Below the pieces are notes generated by a model. The model had not been told where the DNA came from and ran no database searches. It saw nothing but the letters and a program-made list of their open reading frames with translations. Positions 16,576 to 26,034 of a stretch of 58,302 bases of DNA are shown here, in pieces. Position 1 is the first letter of the stretch; the number at the start of each line of letters is the position of its first letter. This DNA is from Vannielia sp. (GTDB taxonomy: Bacteria; Pseudomonadota; Alphaproteobacteria; Rhodobacterales; Rhodobacteraceae): NCBI RefSeq assembly GCF_029212645.1, contig NZ_JARGND010000020.1, positions 1 to 58,302 of the forward strand, read 5' to 3'. The translations under genes and the position numbers were made by a program.

Positions 16576-17747
16576 AGCGGGTCAGCCTGCTTGGATCGAC
16601 CGGCTCGATAGGGCAAAGCGCGCAAGATCTGATCGGGCGCGGCGGGTTTGAGGCGGTGGCGCTGACCGGCGGGCGCAATCTGGCGCTGTTGGCCGAGCAG
16701 GCGGTGGCCTTGAAGGCTGAGCTTGCCGTAACCTGCTTTGAAGAATGTTATCAAGAGCTTGCAGAGCGTCTTTCAGGTAGTGGAATTGCGATTGCCGCAG
16801 GGCCAGAGGCGGTCGCCGAGGCGGCGGCGCGGCCTGCGGATATTGTGCTGAACGGGGTGATCGGCGCGGCGGGGCTGGCGCCTTCCTTGGCGGCCTTGCA
16901 GCAGGGGGCAACGCTGGCGCTGGCCAACAAGGAGAGCCTTGTGTGCGCCGGGCCGCTGGTGATGGAAACCGCGCGGGCGCATGGCGCGGTGGTGCTGCCG
17001 GTGGACAGCGAACATTCCGCGGTGTTTCAGGCGCTGGTGGGCGAGGATGCGGGCGAGGTGGAGCGCATTGTGCTGACCGCTTCGGGCGGAGCGTTCCGCG
17101 ATTGGCCGCTGGAGCGGCTGGCGCGGGCGACCCCGGAAGAGGCGGCCACCCACCCGAATTGGGATATGGGGCAGCGGATCACCATTGATAGTGCCTCGAT
17201 GTTTAACAAGGCGCTGGAAGTTATTGAAGCGCATGAACTTTTTGGCATAAAGCCTGAGCAAATAGAGGTGCTGATCCACCCGCAAAGCATTGTCCATGCG
17301 ATGGTGGGCTTTGCCGATGGGGCGATGATGGCGCATCTGGGCTGCCCTGATATGCGCCACGCAATAGGCTATGCGCTGAACCACCCGGCGCGGGCCGAGC
17401 TGCCGGTGGAGCGGCTGGATCTGGCACAGATTGGCCAGCTTGATTTCAAGGCGCCTGATCCGGCGCGCTACCCGGCCCTTGGGCTGGCCCAAGAGGTGAT
17501 GGCGGCGGGCGGGCTGATGGGCGCGGTGTTCAACGCCGCCAAGGAAGCGGCGCTTGATGGGTTTATCGCCCGCGAGATCGGCTTTATGGATATGGCGCGC
17601 ATCGTTGAGCAGGTGATGCAGCGAATGGCCGCAGAAACGGGCCTTAACAATGACATGATGACCCTTGATACCGTTCTGGCGGCAGACCAGATGGCAAGGG
17701 AGCTGGCCCGCGAGGCCATGGCACAGGCAAGCGAACGAGCAGGGTAG
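16572..17747 (+). CDS. dxr: 1-deoxy-D-xylulose 5-phosphate reductoisomerase
   Basis: 391 aa starting at a TTG that overlaps the cdsA stop (TTGA). NADPH-binding LLGSTGSIGQS sits at residues 6-16; ALANKESLVCAG, PVDSEHSAVFQ and the HPQSIVHAMV block follow. It makes 2-C-methyl-D-erythritol 4-phosphate, the committed step of the MEP isoprenoid pathway, feeding the neighbouring uppS product line. Length and motifs are complete. Confidence 0.97.
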   Translation: MKRVSLLGSTGSIGQSAQDLIGRGGFEAVALTGGRNLALLAEQAVALKAELAVTCFEECYQELAERLSGSGIAIAAGPEAVAEAAARPADIVLNGVIGAAGLAPSLAALQQGATLALANKESLVCAGPLVMETARAHGAVVLPVDSEHSAVFQALVGEDAGEVERIVLTASGGAFRDWPLERLARATPEEAATHPNWDMGQRITIDSASMFNKALEVIEAHELFGIKPEQIEVLIHPQSIVHAMVGFADGAMMAHLGCPDMRHAIGYALNHPARAELPVERLDLAQIGQLDFKAPDPARYPALGLAQEVMAAGGLMGAVFNAAKEAALDGFIAREIGFMDMARIVEQVMQRMAAETGLNNDMMTLDTVLAADQMARELAREAMAQASERAG

Positions 17748-17750
17748 GCA

Positions 17751-19118
17751 ATGGAATTTTTCGGCATCGTAGGCGGCACGGCAGGATATGTGCTGGCCTT
17801 TATCGTGGCGCTTTCGATCATCGTGGCGGTGCATGAATACGGCCACTATATTGTGGGCCGCTGGTGCGGCATTCACGCCGAGGTGTTCTCGCTCGGGTTT
17901 GGCCGGGTGCTGTGGAGCCGCCGCGACAAGCGCGGCACCGAGTGGCAGATCGCGGCCTTGCCGTTTGGCGGATACGTGAAGTTCATGGGCGATGCCAATG
18001 CGGCCTCGGCGGGCGTTGACGGCGAGGCGATGGCGGGGTTGAGCGAGGCCGAGAAGCGGCGCACCATGCCCGGCGCGCCGGTTTGGGCACGCGCGGCAAC
18101 CGTTGCGGCGGGGCCGATCTTCAACTTTATCCTCAGTTTCTTCATTTTTGCGGTGATCGCGCTCACCCGCGGTGTGGCCGTGGAGCCGGTGCAGGTGGGC
18201 ACGCTGGAGCCGCTGCCCCAGCAGGTGCGGGTGCTGGAAGAGGGCGATGTGATCCTGTCGATCGGGGCCACCGAGATCACCGATCTGAACAGCGTTTACG
18301 AAGCGGCGGCGTCGCTCGATCTGACCCAGCCGGTGATTTACCGCATCGAGCGGGATGGGCAGGAGATGGAGCTTGCCGGGACAACACCGTTTCCGCCGCT
18401 GATTTCAGCCGTATCTCCCGGCTCGGCGGCGATTGATGCCGGGCTTGAGGTGGGCGATGTTGTAACTGCGATTGACGGGCAAAAGATCACCGCTTTCATA
18501 GAGTTGCAGGAGCTTGTTAAAGCGGGTGAAGGCACCCCCGTGGCGCTGGAGGTGTGGCGTGATGGCGAGGTAATGGCCTTTACTCTGAAGCCGCGTGAAA
18601 CCCCGGTGCCGCTGCCCGATGGCAGCTTTGAAACGCGCTACCTGATCGGTATCAACGGCGGGCTGGCCTTTGAGCCGGCAACCGTGCAGCGCGGCGTTTG
18701 GGGCTCGGCCAGCTATGGCGTGCGGCAAACGTGGTTCATTGTGACCAGCTCGATTTCGGGGCTGTATAACATGATCGCGGGCAACATCTCGTCCTGCGGG
18801 CTTTCGGGGCCGATCAAGATTGCCACCACCGCAGGGCAGATGGCGAGCCAGGGGGGCGAGAGCTTTATCTGGTTTGTGGCGGTGCTTTCCACCGCTGTGG
18901 GCCTGCTCAACCTGTTCCCGATCCCGGTTCTGGACGGCGGGCATTTGGTGTTTCACGCCTATGAGGCGGTGACCGGCAAGCCGCCGCCTGAGAAATTGCT
19001 CAACGTTCTCATGGGGATCGGGCTGGCGCTGATCCTGAGCCTGATGGTCTTTGCGCTTGGCAATGATCTGTTTTGCGAGGGTGGCATTTTCTGGAAAATT
19101 GCGGCCTGGTTCGAATAG
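17751..19118 (+). CDS. rseP: RIP metalloprotease RseP
   Basis: 455 aa. Zinc motif HEYGH (residues 28-32) lies in the first membrane helix, followed by FGGYVKFMG, two PDZ-like segments (about 130-310) and the C-terminal NLFPIPVLDGGH motif supplying the third ligand. Site-2 proteases cut anti-sigma factors within the inner membrane during envelope stress. It is directly followed by the outer-membrane assembly genes, the usual arrangement. Confidence 0.96.
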   Translation: MEFFGIVGGTAGYVLAFIVALSIIVAVHEYGHYIVGRWCGIHAEVFSLGFGRVLWSRRDKRGTEWQIAALPFGGYVKFMGDANAASAGVDGEAMAGLSEAEKRRTMPGAPVWARAATVAAGPIFNFILSFFIFAVIALTRGVAVEPVQVGTLEPLPQQVRVLEEGDVILSIGATEITDLNSVYEAAASLDLTQPVIYRIERDGQEMELAGTTPFPPLISAVSPGSAAIDAGLEVGDVVTAIDGQKITAFIELQELVKAGEGTPVALEVWRDGEVMAFTLKPRETPVPLPDGSFETRYLIGINGGLAFEPATVQRGVWGSASYGVRQTWFIVTSSISGLYNMIAGNISSCGLSGPIKIATTAGQMASQGGESFIWFVAVLSTAVGLLNLFPIPVLDGGHLVFHAYEAVTGKPPPEKLLNVLMGIGLALILSLMVFALGNDLFCEGGIFWKIAAWFE

Positions 19119-19270
19119 GCGCTTGAGATTGGGGCGGGTCCCGCAGTGTTAACCTTTGCACGGATTGCCCCAATTTTGCCACATTTGCTGGGGCGGTTGC
19201 CCCAATCCCGACATGATCCATCAGTAAATTAGCGGCTACATTACTTAACTCGTGCAAAAGGCCGCACCAC

Positions 19271-19402
19271 ATGCAGACCATGACAACCGGATATTACAGC
19301 CTGGGCTTGATCGTTCGACTGAACTCGGATCGGCTGCTCTACATCGCGACCCTGCTCACCGCGCTTGGCGGCGGGGCTTGGCTTGGCTCGCTGATTAACT
19401 GA
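19271..19402 (+). CDS. Small membrane protein (43 aa) between rseP and bamA
   Basis: A short frame with YSLGLIVRLNSDRLLYIATL as its recognisable middle, then a hydrophobic helix ending AWLGSLIN. It has an AAAGG site about 9 bp upstream and is followed by an intrinsic terminator, so it may form its own small transcription unit or the tail of the dxr-rseP transcript. No signal peptide; probably one transmembrane helix (about 22-42). No family recognised. Confidence 0.5.
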   Translation: MQTMTTGYYSLGLIVRLNSDRLLYIATLLTALGGGAWLGSLIN

Positions 19403-19440
19403 TTGCCCCTACGGCAGAGCAGGCCATTTCGACCTGTTGA

Positions 19441-19464
19441 AAAAGGCTCCTTCGGGGGCCTTTC
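19441..19464 (+). terminator. Intrinsic terminator before bamA
   Basis: AAAAGGCTCC, a TTC loop, then GGGGGCCTTT. It separates the small gene at 19271 from the bamA promoter. Confidence 0.65.
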
Positions 19465-19470
19465 TGCGCT

Positions 19471-19499
19471 TTGACACCCCCCGCCCGAGAGGGTATTCA
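19471..19499 (+). promoter_or_regulatory. Putative bamA promoter
   Basis: A perfect TTGACA at 19471-19476, a 17-bp spacer and a weak TATTCA at 19494-19499. It lies immediately after the terminator and about 50 bp before bamA, so the bamA-lpxB run can be transcribed independently of rseP. Confidence 0.45.
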
Positions 19500-19546
19500 G
19501 GAAACCAACGAAAACAGCGGTAAAAAAGTCCGGGGGGCATTGAGCC

Positions 19547-21913
19547 ATGTCACGAGCAGGTGAAACCGGGGGCGCGCGCGGCATGCTCCTTGCAGGGGCG
19601 GCAAGAGCGGCTCTGGCTATTTCTTTCGCGCTACCAATTGCTTACGCAGTTGCACCAAGCGAAGCGCAGGCGCAGGCCTTCAGCTTTAGCCGGGTGGAGG
19701 TGAGCGGCAACCAGCGGGTTGATGCGGCAACCATCGTCTCCTACGCCGGAATCGCCCGTGGCGAAACGGTGAGCGCGGGGCGCCTCAACGACGCGTATCA
19801 GGCGATTTTGGCCTCCGGGTTATTTGAAAGCGTGGAGTTGATCCCGCGTGGCAGCACGCTGGTGATCGAGGTTGTGGAATATCCCACGATCAACGTGGTG
19901 GATTATGAAGGCAACAAGCGGCTGAAGGACGAGGCGCTGGCAACGGTTGTTGGCTCAACGCCGCGTCGGGTGTTTACCCCCAGCCAGGCCGAGGCCGACG
20001 CGGCGGCGATTGCTGATGCCTACCGGCAAGCGGGCCGGGTTTCGGCCACGGTGGAGCCAAAGGTGATCCGGCGCTCCAACAATCGGGTTGATCTGATATT
20101 CGAGATCACCGAGGGCCGGGTTGTCGAGAATGAGCGGATCAGTTTTGTGGGCAACCGCAAGTTCAGTGACCGGCGTTTGCGCGGCGCCCTTGAGACCAAG
20201 CAAGCCGGGGTGTTCCGGGCGCTGATCCAGAACGACAGTCTGGTGGAAGACCGTATCGAATTTGACAAGCAGGTGCTGCGCGATTTCTATCTAAGCCGGG
20301 GCTACATTGATTTTCGCGTGCAGTCCGCCACTGCCGAGATCACCCGCAACCGCGATGCCTTTCTGGTGACGTTCAACGTGCGCGAAGGCCAGCAGTTCAA
20401 GATCGGGGACATCACGCTGGTGTCTGAGATGGACGAAGTGGATGCTGATCTGTTTGAATCCGCGCTGCGGATCCGCAAGGGCCGGGTTTACAACCCGCAG
20501 ATCGTAGAGACCAATATCTCGCGGCTGGAGCGTTTGGCCGCGCAGAAGGGCATCAACTTCATGCGTGTGGAGCCGCGGATCAACCGCGATGAGCGCAACC
20601 TGGAGCTTGATATCGAGTTTGTCATCAGCCGCGGGCCGCGGGTGTTTGTGGAACGTATTGATATTGAGGGCAACGCCTCGACCCTTGACCGGGTTGTGCG
20701 CCGCCAGTTCAAGGTGGTGGAGGGCGATCCCTTCAACCCGCGCGAAGTGCGCGAAGCGGCAGAGCGCATTCGCGCCCTCGGGTTCTTTGAAACGGCCAAT
20801 GTGAACGCCCGTGAAGGCTCGGCGCCGGATCAGGTGATCGTGGACGTTGACGTGACCGAGGCGCCCACCGGCTCGCTTGGGTTTGGGGCGTCATACGGCA
20901 CGGACAATGGCTTTGGTGTGAATGTCAGCTTTCAGGAGCGCAACTTTCTCGGCCGTGGCCAGAGCCTGGGCCTTGGGTTTGATACCACGGATTCGGCCAG
21001 TGCTTTCAACTTCAACTTCCGTGAGCCGGCCTTGCTAGGCCGGGAGCTGACCTTCGGGATTGATGCCGCCTACACCGAAACCGAATCTGACAACTCCAAC
21101 TATGACACCCGCGTCGGGATCTTGCGGCCGTATCTGGCCTTCCCGCTGGGCGAGCAGAGCCGCCTGCAACTGCGGACGACGCTGGCCTATCGTGAGCTGT
21201 TCGGGATTGATTACGGTGATACGAGCACCGGCAGCACCGGCTCGTCCTTCATCCTGCGTGAGGAAGAGGGCGCTCGGTGGGATACATCGATTGGCTACAC
21301 CTACACCTATGACACCCGGATCACCGGCCTCAGCCCCAATTCGGCGCTGCGATTCACCTTTGGCCAGGACATTGGCGGGGTGGATGGCGATAACGCCTAT
21401 GTGCGCACCACGGCCAGCATGACCGCCCAAACCAAGGTTTGGAACGAAGCCGTGACGCTGAAGGCCGAGGTGGAAGGCGGGGCGCTGCATTACAACACCG
21501 GCGGCTCCACCGTGCTTGACCGGTTCAGCCTGAACGGCAAGATCCGGGGCTTTGAAACCAACGGGGTTGGCCCGCGCGATCTGAACGTGTCCAATGAGGA
21601 CGCGCTTGGCGGTAACTTCTTTGCGGTGGCGCGGCTTGAGGCCGAGTTCCCGCTGGGCCTGCCAGAGGAATATGGCATCTCGGGTGGTGTTTTCTATGAC
21701 ATCGGCTCGGTCTGGGGCCTGGATCAGACGGGCGGCGGCGAAACCGGCACCGACCCGGTTGACGATGATTTGCACTGGCGCTCGTCGGTTGGTGTCAGCA
21801 TTTTCTGGGATACGCCGATCGGGCCGCTGCGCTTCAACTTCTCCGAAGCGCTGATGATGCAGAGTTATGACAAGGAGCGGAGCTTCGACGTTTCGATCCG
21901 CACCGAATTCTGA
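19547..21913 (+). CDS. bamA: Outer membrane protein assembly factor BamA
   Basis: 788 aa. A signal peptide (cleavage near AQAQA, about residue 43) is followed by five POTRA domains (about 45-440; each shows the strand-turn-helix pattern, for example VEVSGNQRVDAATIVSYAGI) and a C-terminal 16-strand barrel ending in an aromatic residue (RTEF). The barrel contains the conserved substrate-binding GSLGFGASYGTDNGFG start and an RGFE-type motif (KIRGFETNGVGPRD). It inserts beta-barrel proteins into the outer membrane. The stop overlaps the skp start (TGATG). Confidence 0.97.
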   Translation: MSRAGETGGARGMLLAGAARAALAISFALPIAYAVAPSEAQAQAFSFSRVEVSGNQRVDAATIVSYAGIARGETVSAGRLNDAYQAILASGLFESVELIPRGSTLVIEVVEYPTINVVDYEGNKRLKDEALATVVGSTPRRVFTPSQAEADAAAIADAYRQAGRVSATVEPKVIRRSNNRVDLIFEITEGRVVENERISFVGNRKFSDRRLRGALETKQAGVFRALIQNDSLVEDRIEFDKQVLRDFYLSRGYIDFRVQSATAEITRNRDAFLVTFNVREGQQFKIGDITLVSEMDEVDADLFESALRIRKGRVYNPQIVETNISRLERLAAQKGINFMRVEPRINRDERNLELDIEFVISRGPRVFVERIDIEGNASTLDRVVRRQFKVVEGDPFNPREVREAAERIRALGFFETANVNAREGSAPDQVIVDVDVTEAPTGSLGFGASYGTDNGFGVNVSFQERNFLGRGQSLGLGFDTTDSASAFNFNFREPALLGRELTFGIDAAYTETESDNSNYDTRVGILRPYLAFPLGEQSRLQLRTTLAYRELFGIDYGDTSTGSTGSSFILREEEGARWDTSIGYTYTYDTRITGLSPNSALRFTFGQDIGGVDGDNAYVRTTASMTAQTKVWNEAVTLKAEVEGGALHYNTGGSTVLDRFSLNGKIRGFETNGVGPRDLNVSNEDALGGNFFAVARLEAEFPLGLPEEYGISGGVFYDIGSVWGLDQTGGGETGTDPVDDDLHWRSSVGVSIFWDTPIGPLRFNFSEALMMQSYDKERSFDVSIRTEF

Positions 21914-22620
21914 TGAGTATCGGGGCGCGGGTTTGGGGCTTGGCGCGTGTCGCCACCGGTCCGCGCCGGGGCCTTAGGGCGTTTGGGCAGGGGCTTGCTG
22001 TGGTGCTGGCCCTTGCTGTGCCGGGGCCGCCGGCGGGCGCGCAGGAAGCGGCCAGTATGGTGCTGACGCTGGATCAGGAGCGGCTTTACCAGTCCACCCT
22101 GTTTGGCCAGCGGCTTGAGGCGGAGCTTGCCGCCGCCCGACAGACGCTGATTGCGAAAAACGCCGAAGATCAACGCAATCTGGAGGCCGAAGAGGCCGAG
22201 CTGACGGAAAAGCGCGCAACCGTGCCGCCCGAGGAGTTTCGCGCGCTGGCCGATGCCTTTGATGAGAAAGTCACCGGGGTGAGGGCCGAGCAGGAGCGCA
22301 ACGTGCGCACCCTCCAGCGGCAGATAGAACGGGCAAGGCAGCAGTTTTTCGGCGCGGTGGAGCCGCTTTTGCTGGAGGTTGTGCGCGAGCGCGGCGCGGC
22401 GGTGGTGCTGGATGCCCGCGCGGTTCTAATCAACACCGGCCAGTTGGATGTGACCGATGAGGTGCGCGCTCGCGTGGACAGCTTGCTGGGGGATGGTGGG
22501 TCGATCTCGGCGGTGCCGTCGCAGCAGGACCAGGGCGAAGAGGCCCCTGCCGATGAGCCGACCGGGAAGGAAGAGGACTCTGGCCTTGACCTGCCGCTTG
22601 GCACGCCGGTGCCCGACTGA
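21913..22620 (+). CDS. OmpH/Skp-family periplasmic chaperone
   Basis: 235 aa. A long signal region (to about residue 45, PAGAQ) leads into a helical, coiled-coil arm rich in Glu, Arg and Ala (about 60-150), the Skp tentacle layout, closing with VVERGAAVVLDARAVL-like strands. The acidic, Pro-rich tail (about 195-235) is extra compared with enterobacterial Skp. It holds unfolded outer-membrane proteins in the periplasm. It overlaps bamA, the partner it feeds. The usual lpxD of many proteobacteria is not found between it and fabZ. Confidence 0.88.
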   Translation: MSIGARVWGLARVATGPRRGLRAFGQGLAVVLALAVPGPPAGAQEAASMVLTLDQERLYQSTLFGQRLEAELAAARQTLIAKNAEDQRNLEAEEAELTEKRATVPPEEFRALADAFDEKVTGVRAEQERNVRTLQRQIERARQQFFGAVEPLLLEVVRERGAAVVLDARAVLINTGQLDVTDEVRARVDSLLGDGGSISAVPSQQDQGEEAPADEPTGKEEDSGLDLPLGTPVPD

Positions 22621-22656
22621 CAGAATTGACCGACCATTTGAGAGGATGCGATCCGC

Positions 22657-23124
22657 ATGAGTGCTACCCCCGAGACCGCCGATCTGGAGATGATCCAGCG
22701 GGTTATCCCGCATCGCTACCCGTTCCTGCTGGTCGATAAGCTGCGCGACATCAAATATTGTGAAAGCGCGACCGGCATCAAGAATGTCACCTTCAACGAG
22801 CCGCATTTTCAGGGGCATTTCCCCGGTGCGCCGATCATGCCCGGTGTCACCATCATCGAGGCGCTGGCGCAAACCGCTGCGGTGATGGTGGGGGTCAGCC
22901 TTGAGCTGCAAGACAAGGGGATGCTGGTTTATTTCATGGGAATGGACGGCGTGAAGTTTCGCCGCAAGGTCGTGCCCGGTGATGTGCTTGAGTTGAAGGT
23001 CACGGTGACGCGCGGAAAGCCCGGCGGCAAGGTGTGGAAATTCCGCGGCGAGGCCAGCGTTGAGGGCGAGATGGCGGCTGAGGCCGAATTCACCGCGATG
23101 ATGGATCTGGGGACAGCCACATGA
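22657..23124 (+). CDS. fabZ: 3-hydroxyacyl-ACP dehydratase FabZ
   Basis: 155 aa hotdog protein. [11 protein letters not shown] at the N-terminus and the catalytic [15 protein letters not shown] with H54 and E68 mark FabZ. It removes water from 3-hydroxyacyl-ACP in fatty-acid elongation and draws on the same hydroxyacyl-ACP pool as LpxA. Its end overlaps the lpxA start by 4 bp (ATGA). Confidence 0.97.
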   Translation: MSATPETADLEMIQRVIPHRYPFLLVDKLRDIKYCESATGIKNVTFNEPHFQGHFPGAPIMPGVTIIEALAQTAAVMVGVSLELQDKGMLVYFMGMDGVKFRRKVVPGDVLELKVTVTRGKPGGKVWKFRGEASVEGEMAAEAEFTAMMDLGTAT

Positions 23125-23918
23125 GCGTGGCTTCCGGCGTCACCATCCACCCGACCGCCTGCATTGATGAAGGCGCGGTGATTGGTGCGGGGGTGGATAT
23201 TGGCCCCTTCGCCTATGTGGGCGCTGATGTGGTGCTGGGCGACAGGTGCCAGGTAAAATCCCATGCGGTGCTCACCGGGCGCACCACGATTGGCGAGGAT
23301 TGCACGATCTTTTCCTTCGCGGTGATCGGGGAAATCCCGCAAGATCTCAAGTTTGATGGCGAGAAGACGCGGCTGGAGATTGGCGCGCGCAACCGCATCC
23401 GTGAGCATGTGACGATCAACACCGGCACCGAGGGCGGCGGGGGCGTGACGCGGGTTGGCGACGATTGCCTGATCATGGCGGGGGCGCATGTGGCGCATGA
23501 TGCGCAGGTGGGCAACCGGGTGATTCTGGTCAACAACTGCGCCGTTGCCGGGCATTGTGTGATCGAGGACGATGTGATCATCGGCGGGCTTGCGGGCATT
23601 CACCAGTGGGTGCGGATCGGGCAGGGCGCGATCATTGGCGCTGTCAGCATGGTGACCCATGATGTGATCCCCTATGGCCTTGTGCAGGCCAGCCGGGGCA
23701 AGTTGGAGGGGCTCAACCTTGTGGGGCTGAAGCGCAAGGGCGTTTCGCGCTCTGACATCACCGCGCTGCGGGCCGCTTACCAGATGCTGGCGCAGGGCGA
23801 AGGCGCGTTTCAGGATCGTGCCCGGCGGCTTGGCGATGAAACCGAGAGCGTCTTTGTGCGCCGGATCGTTGATTTTGTCACCGGCGAGAGTGACCGCTCC
23901 TTCCTGAAGCCGGAGTAG
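23121..23918 (+). CDS. lpxA: UDP-N-acetylglucosamine O-acyltransferase LpxA
   Basis: 265 aa. Left-handed beta-helix with hexapeptide repeats ([20 protein letters not shown] onwards to about 190) and a helical C-terminal domain. The catalytic-region [20 protein letters not shown] and the [11 protein letters not shown] loop are present. It adds 3-hydroxyacyl to UDP-GlcNAc, the first step of lipid A synthesis. It overlaps fabZ and lies 5 bp before lpxI. Confidence 0.97.
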   Translation: MSVASGVTIHPTACIDEGAVIGAGVDIGPFAYVGADVVLGDRCQVKSHAVLTGRTTIGEDCTIFSFAVIGEIPQDLKFDGEKTRLEIGARNRIREHVTINTGTEGGGGVTRVGDDCLIMAGAHVAHDAQVGNRVILVNNCAVAGHCVIEDDVIIGGLAGIHQWVRIGQGAIIGAVSMVTHDVIPYGLVQASRGKLEGLNLVGLKRKGVSRSDITALRAAYQMLAQGEGAFQDRARRLGDETESVFVRRIVDFVTGESDRSFLKPE

Positions 23919-23923
23919 CCGCG

Positions 23924-24733
23924 ATGCTGGCGCTGATTGCCGGCCAAGGCGGTTTGCCGGCGGCTATTTTGACCATGGTCAATGCGCCTGTCCACGTCTG
24001 TGCGTTGGAGGGCTTTGCGCCTGAAAACATCGCGGTGGATGAGGTTTTTTGCTTTGAGCATCTGGCGGGCTTTCTGGATGGGCTGAAGGCGCGGGGCGTG
24101 ACGCAGCTTTGCATGGCCGGGGCCGTGCGCCGCCCCGGCATTGACCCAACCCGCGTGGAACCGGGCAGCGTGGCGCTGCTGGAGCGGGTCATGGGCGCGA
24201 TGGCCAAGGGGGATGACGGCACGCTGCGCGAGCTTATTGCCATTGTCGAGGAGGCCGGGATCGAGGTGGTGGCGGCGCATCAAATCGTGCCAGAGCTGCT
24301 GCCAGAGCGCGGTGTGCTGACCCGCGTGCAACCGGGCGAAGCAGACCGAGCGGATGCGGCGCGCGCCGAGCAGATCGTTGCGGCGATGGGCCGGGCCGAT
24401 GTGGGGCAGGCCTGCATTGTGGCCAAAGGGCAGGCGCTGGCGATCGAGGCGGCGGGCGGCACCGATTGGATGATCCGCTCCTTGCTGTGCCCGCCAGAGC
24501 GCGATCCGGCACTGCCGAGCGGTGGGCTGCTGTTCAAGTCGCCAAAACCGGGGCAGGACCGCCGCGCTGATCTGCCGGTGATAGGCCCCGGCACGGTGAC
24601 TCTGGCGGCAGAGGCCAAGCTGCGCGGCATCGTGATTGAGGCGGGCGGGGTGATGGTGCTTCAGCGCGAAACCGTGGTGGCCATGGCCGAGGCGGCTGGC
24701 ATGTTTCTCTGGGTGCGGGAGCCGGGGGCGTGA
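23924..24733 (+). CDS. lpxI: UDP-2,3-diacylglucosamine diphosphatase LpxI (DUF1009)
   Basis: 269 aa. It starts LALIAGQGGLPAAIL and has the family C-terminal region with IEAAGGTDWMIRS and PVIGPGTVTLAAEAKLRG. LpxI is the alphaproteobacterial replacement for LpxH: it cleaves UDP-2,3-diacylglucosamine to lipid X. Its place between lpxA and lpxB is diagnostic. The stop overlaps the lpxB GTG start. Confidence 0.94.
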   Translation: MLALIAGQGGLPAAILTMVNAPVHVCALEGFAPENIAVDEVFCFEHLAGFLDGLKARGVTQLCMAGAVRRPGIDPTRVEPGSVALLERVMGAMAKGDDGTLRELIAIVEEAGIEVVAAHQIVPELLPERGVLTRVQPGEADRADAARAEQIVAAMGRADVGQACIVAKGQALAIEAAGGTDWMIRSLLCPPERDPALPSGGLLFKSPKPGQDRRADLPVIGPGTVTLAAEAKLRGIVIEAGGVMVLQRETVVAMAEAAGMFLWVREPGA

Positions 24734-25884
24734 GGATATTTATCATCGCCGGTGAACCTTCGGGGGACAAGCTGGGCGCGGCGCTGATGGCCGGGTTGAA
24801 GGCGCTGGCGCCGGGAGTTGAGTTTCGTGGTGTTGGCGGGCGCGGGATGCAGGGCGAAGGGCTGCAAAGCCTGTTCCCGATGGAGGAGCTTTCGGTGATG
24901 GGGATCGCCGAGGTGCTGCCGAAGTATCGCGCCCTGATGCGCCGGATCAACCAATGCGCCGGGGCGGTGGTGGATTGGCAGCCCGATGCGCTGATCACCA
25001 TCGACAGCCCTGATTTTTGCCTGCGGGTGGCGCGGCGGGTGAAGGCGAAGAGTGATGTAAAAACAATCCACTACGTTGCGCCAACGGTATGGGCCTGGCG
25101 GCCGGGGCGGGCCGAGAAGATGGCGCAGGTGATTGACCATGTGCTTGCGCTGTTCCCGTTTGAGCCGCCCTATATGGAAAAGGCCGGGATGAGCTGTGAT
25201 TTCGTCGGGCATCCGGTGGTTTCGGAGCGGGTGGGAGACTTGGTGGAGGGCGCAGAGTTTCGTGCGGCCCATGGGCTGGGCGAGGCACCGGTGGTGCTGG
25301 CGCTGCCCGGCTCGCGAATTGGCGAGGTTTCGCGCCTTGGGCCGATCTTTGGCGAGGCTTTGCGCCCGGTGGTTGCGGCCAACCCCAAGGTGCGGGTGGT
25401 GGTGCCAACGGTGCCGCATGTGACCACGGCGGTGCAGGATATGGTGGCAAAATGGCCGGGCGATCCGGTGGTGCTGGACCCGCGCGCGATGAGTGACGTG
25501 GAGGCGCGGGGCGAAAAGCGCGCGGCCTTTGCGGCGGCGACGGTGGCGCTGGCGGCGTCGGGCACGGTTTCGTTGGAGTTGGCGGCGGCGGGGCTGCCGA
25601 TGGTGGTCGCCTATGACATGAACTGGCTGAGCCGCCAGATCATTGGGCGGATGCTGCGCACCGATACGGTGACTTTGGTGAACCTCGTTTCGCAGACCCG
25701 CGTTGTGCCGGAATTCATTGGCGCAAACTGCAAGCCCGCGCTCATCGCCGAGGGCCTCAAGGCGGTAATAGGCGCGCCCGAAGCGCAGTATGAAGCGATG
25801 GCGGTGACGATGGCGCGGCTTGGGCGCGCAGAGGAGCCGCCGGGGCTGCGGGCGGCACGTTCGGTGCTGGCGCAGATCGCCTAG
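24730..25884 (+). CDS. lpxB: Lipid-A-disaccharide synthase
   Basis: 384 aa with a GTG start overlapping lpxI (GTGA). The GT19 signature IIAGEPSGDKLGAALM at the N-terminus, PDFCLRVARRVK, HYVAPTVWAWRPGR and LALPGSRIGEVSRL are all present. It joins UDP-diacylglucosamine and lipid X to the lipid A disaccharide at the inner membrane. Last gene of the envelope run. Its TAG stop is embedded in a repeat element (see 25881-25917). Confidence 0.96.
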   Translation: MRIFIIAGEPSGDKLGAALMAGLKALAPGVEFRGVGGRGMQGEGLQSLFPMEELSVMGIAEVLPKYRALMRRINQCAGAVVDWQPDALITIDSPDFCLRVARRVKAKSDVKTIHYVAPTVWAWRPGRAEKMAQVIDHVLALFPFEPPYMEKAGMSCDFVGHPVVSERVGDLVEGAEFRAAHGLGEAPVVLALPGSRIGEVSRLGPIFGEALRPVVAANPKVRVVVPTVPHVTTAVQDMVAKWPGDPVVLDPRAMSDVEARGEKRAAFAAATVALAASGTVSLELAAAGLPMVVAYDMNWLSRQIIGRMLRTDTVTLVNLVSQTRVVPEFIGANCKPALIAEGLKAVIGAPEAQYEAMAVTMARLGRAEEPPGLRAARSVLAQIA

Positions 25885-25917
25885 AGCATGTTGCTCAAAA
25901 AACGCGACACGCTCTAA
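25881..25917. repeat. Deleted copy of the mosaic palindromic element, containing the lpxB stop
   Basis: The first 20 bases (CTAGAGCATGTTGCTCAAAA) equal the reverse complement of one end of the element at 45457-45564, and the last part (ACGCGACACGCTCTAA) equals an arm of its other palindrome. The middle is missing, leaving a hybrid imperfect hairpin made of one arm from each palindrome. The lpxB TAG lies within it. Confidence 0.75.
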
Positions 25918-25983
25918 GCGCGGTTACAGGCCAGTCGTTGCGGTCATCGGGTGCTTGTTGCTTTGAGCGGGCGGGCGCCCAAG

Positions 25984-26012
25984 AAAAAAGGCACCCCGGA
26001 GCGTGCCTTTTT
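25984..26012. terminator. Bidirectional intrinsic terminator
   Basis: AAAAAAGGCAC (25984-25994) pairs with GTGCCTTTTT (26003-26012). It lies between convergent lpxB and the SYLF lipoprotein gene; T tracts exist on both strands. Confidence 0.8.
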
Positions 26013-26034
26013 GCCTGTCGTCCGGTGCGGGCGA

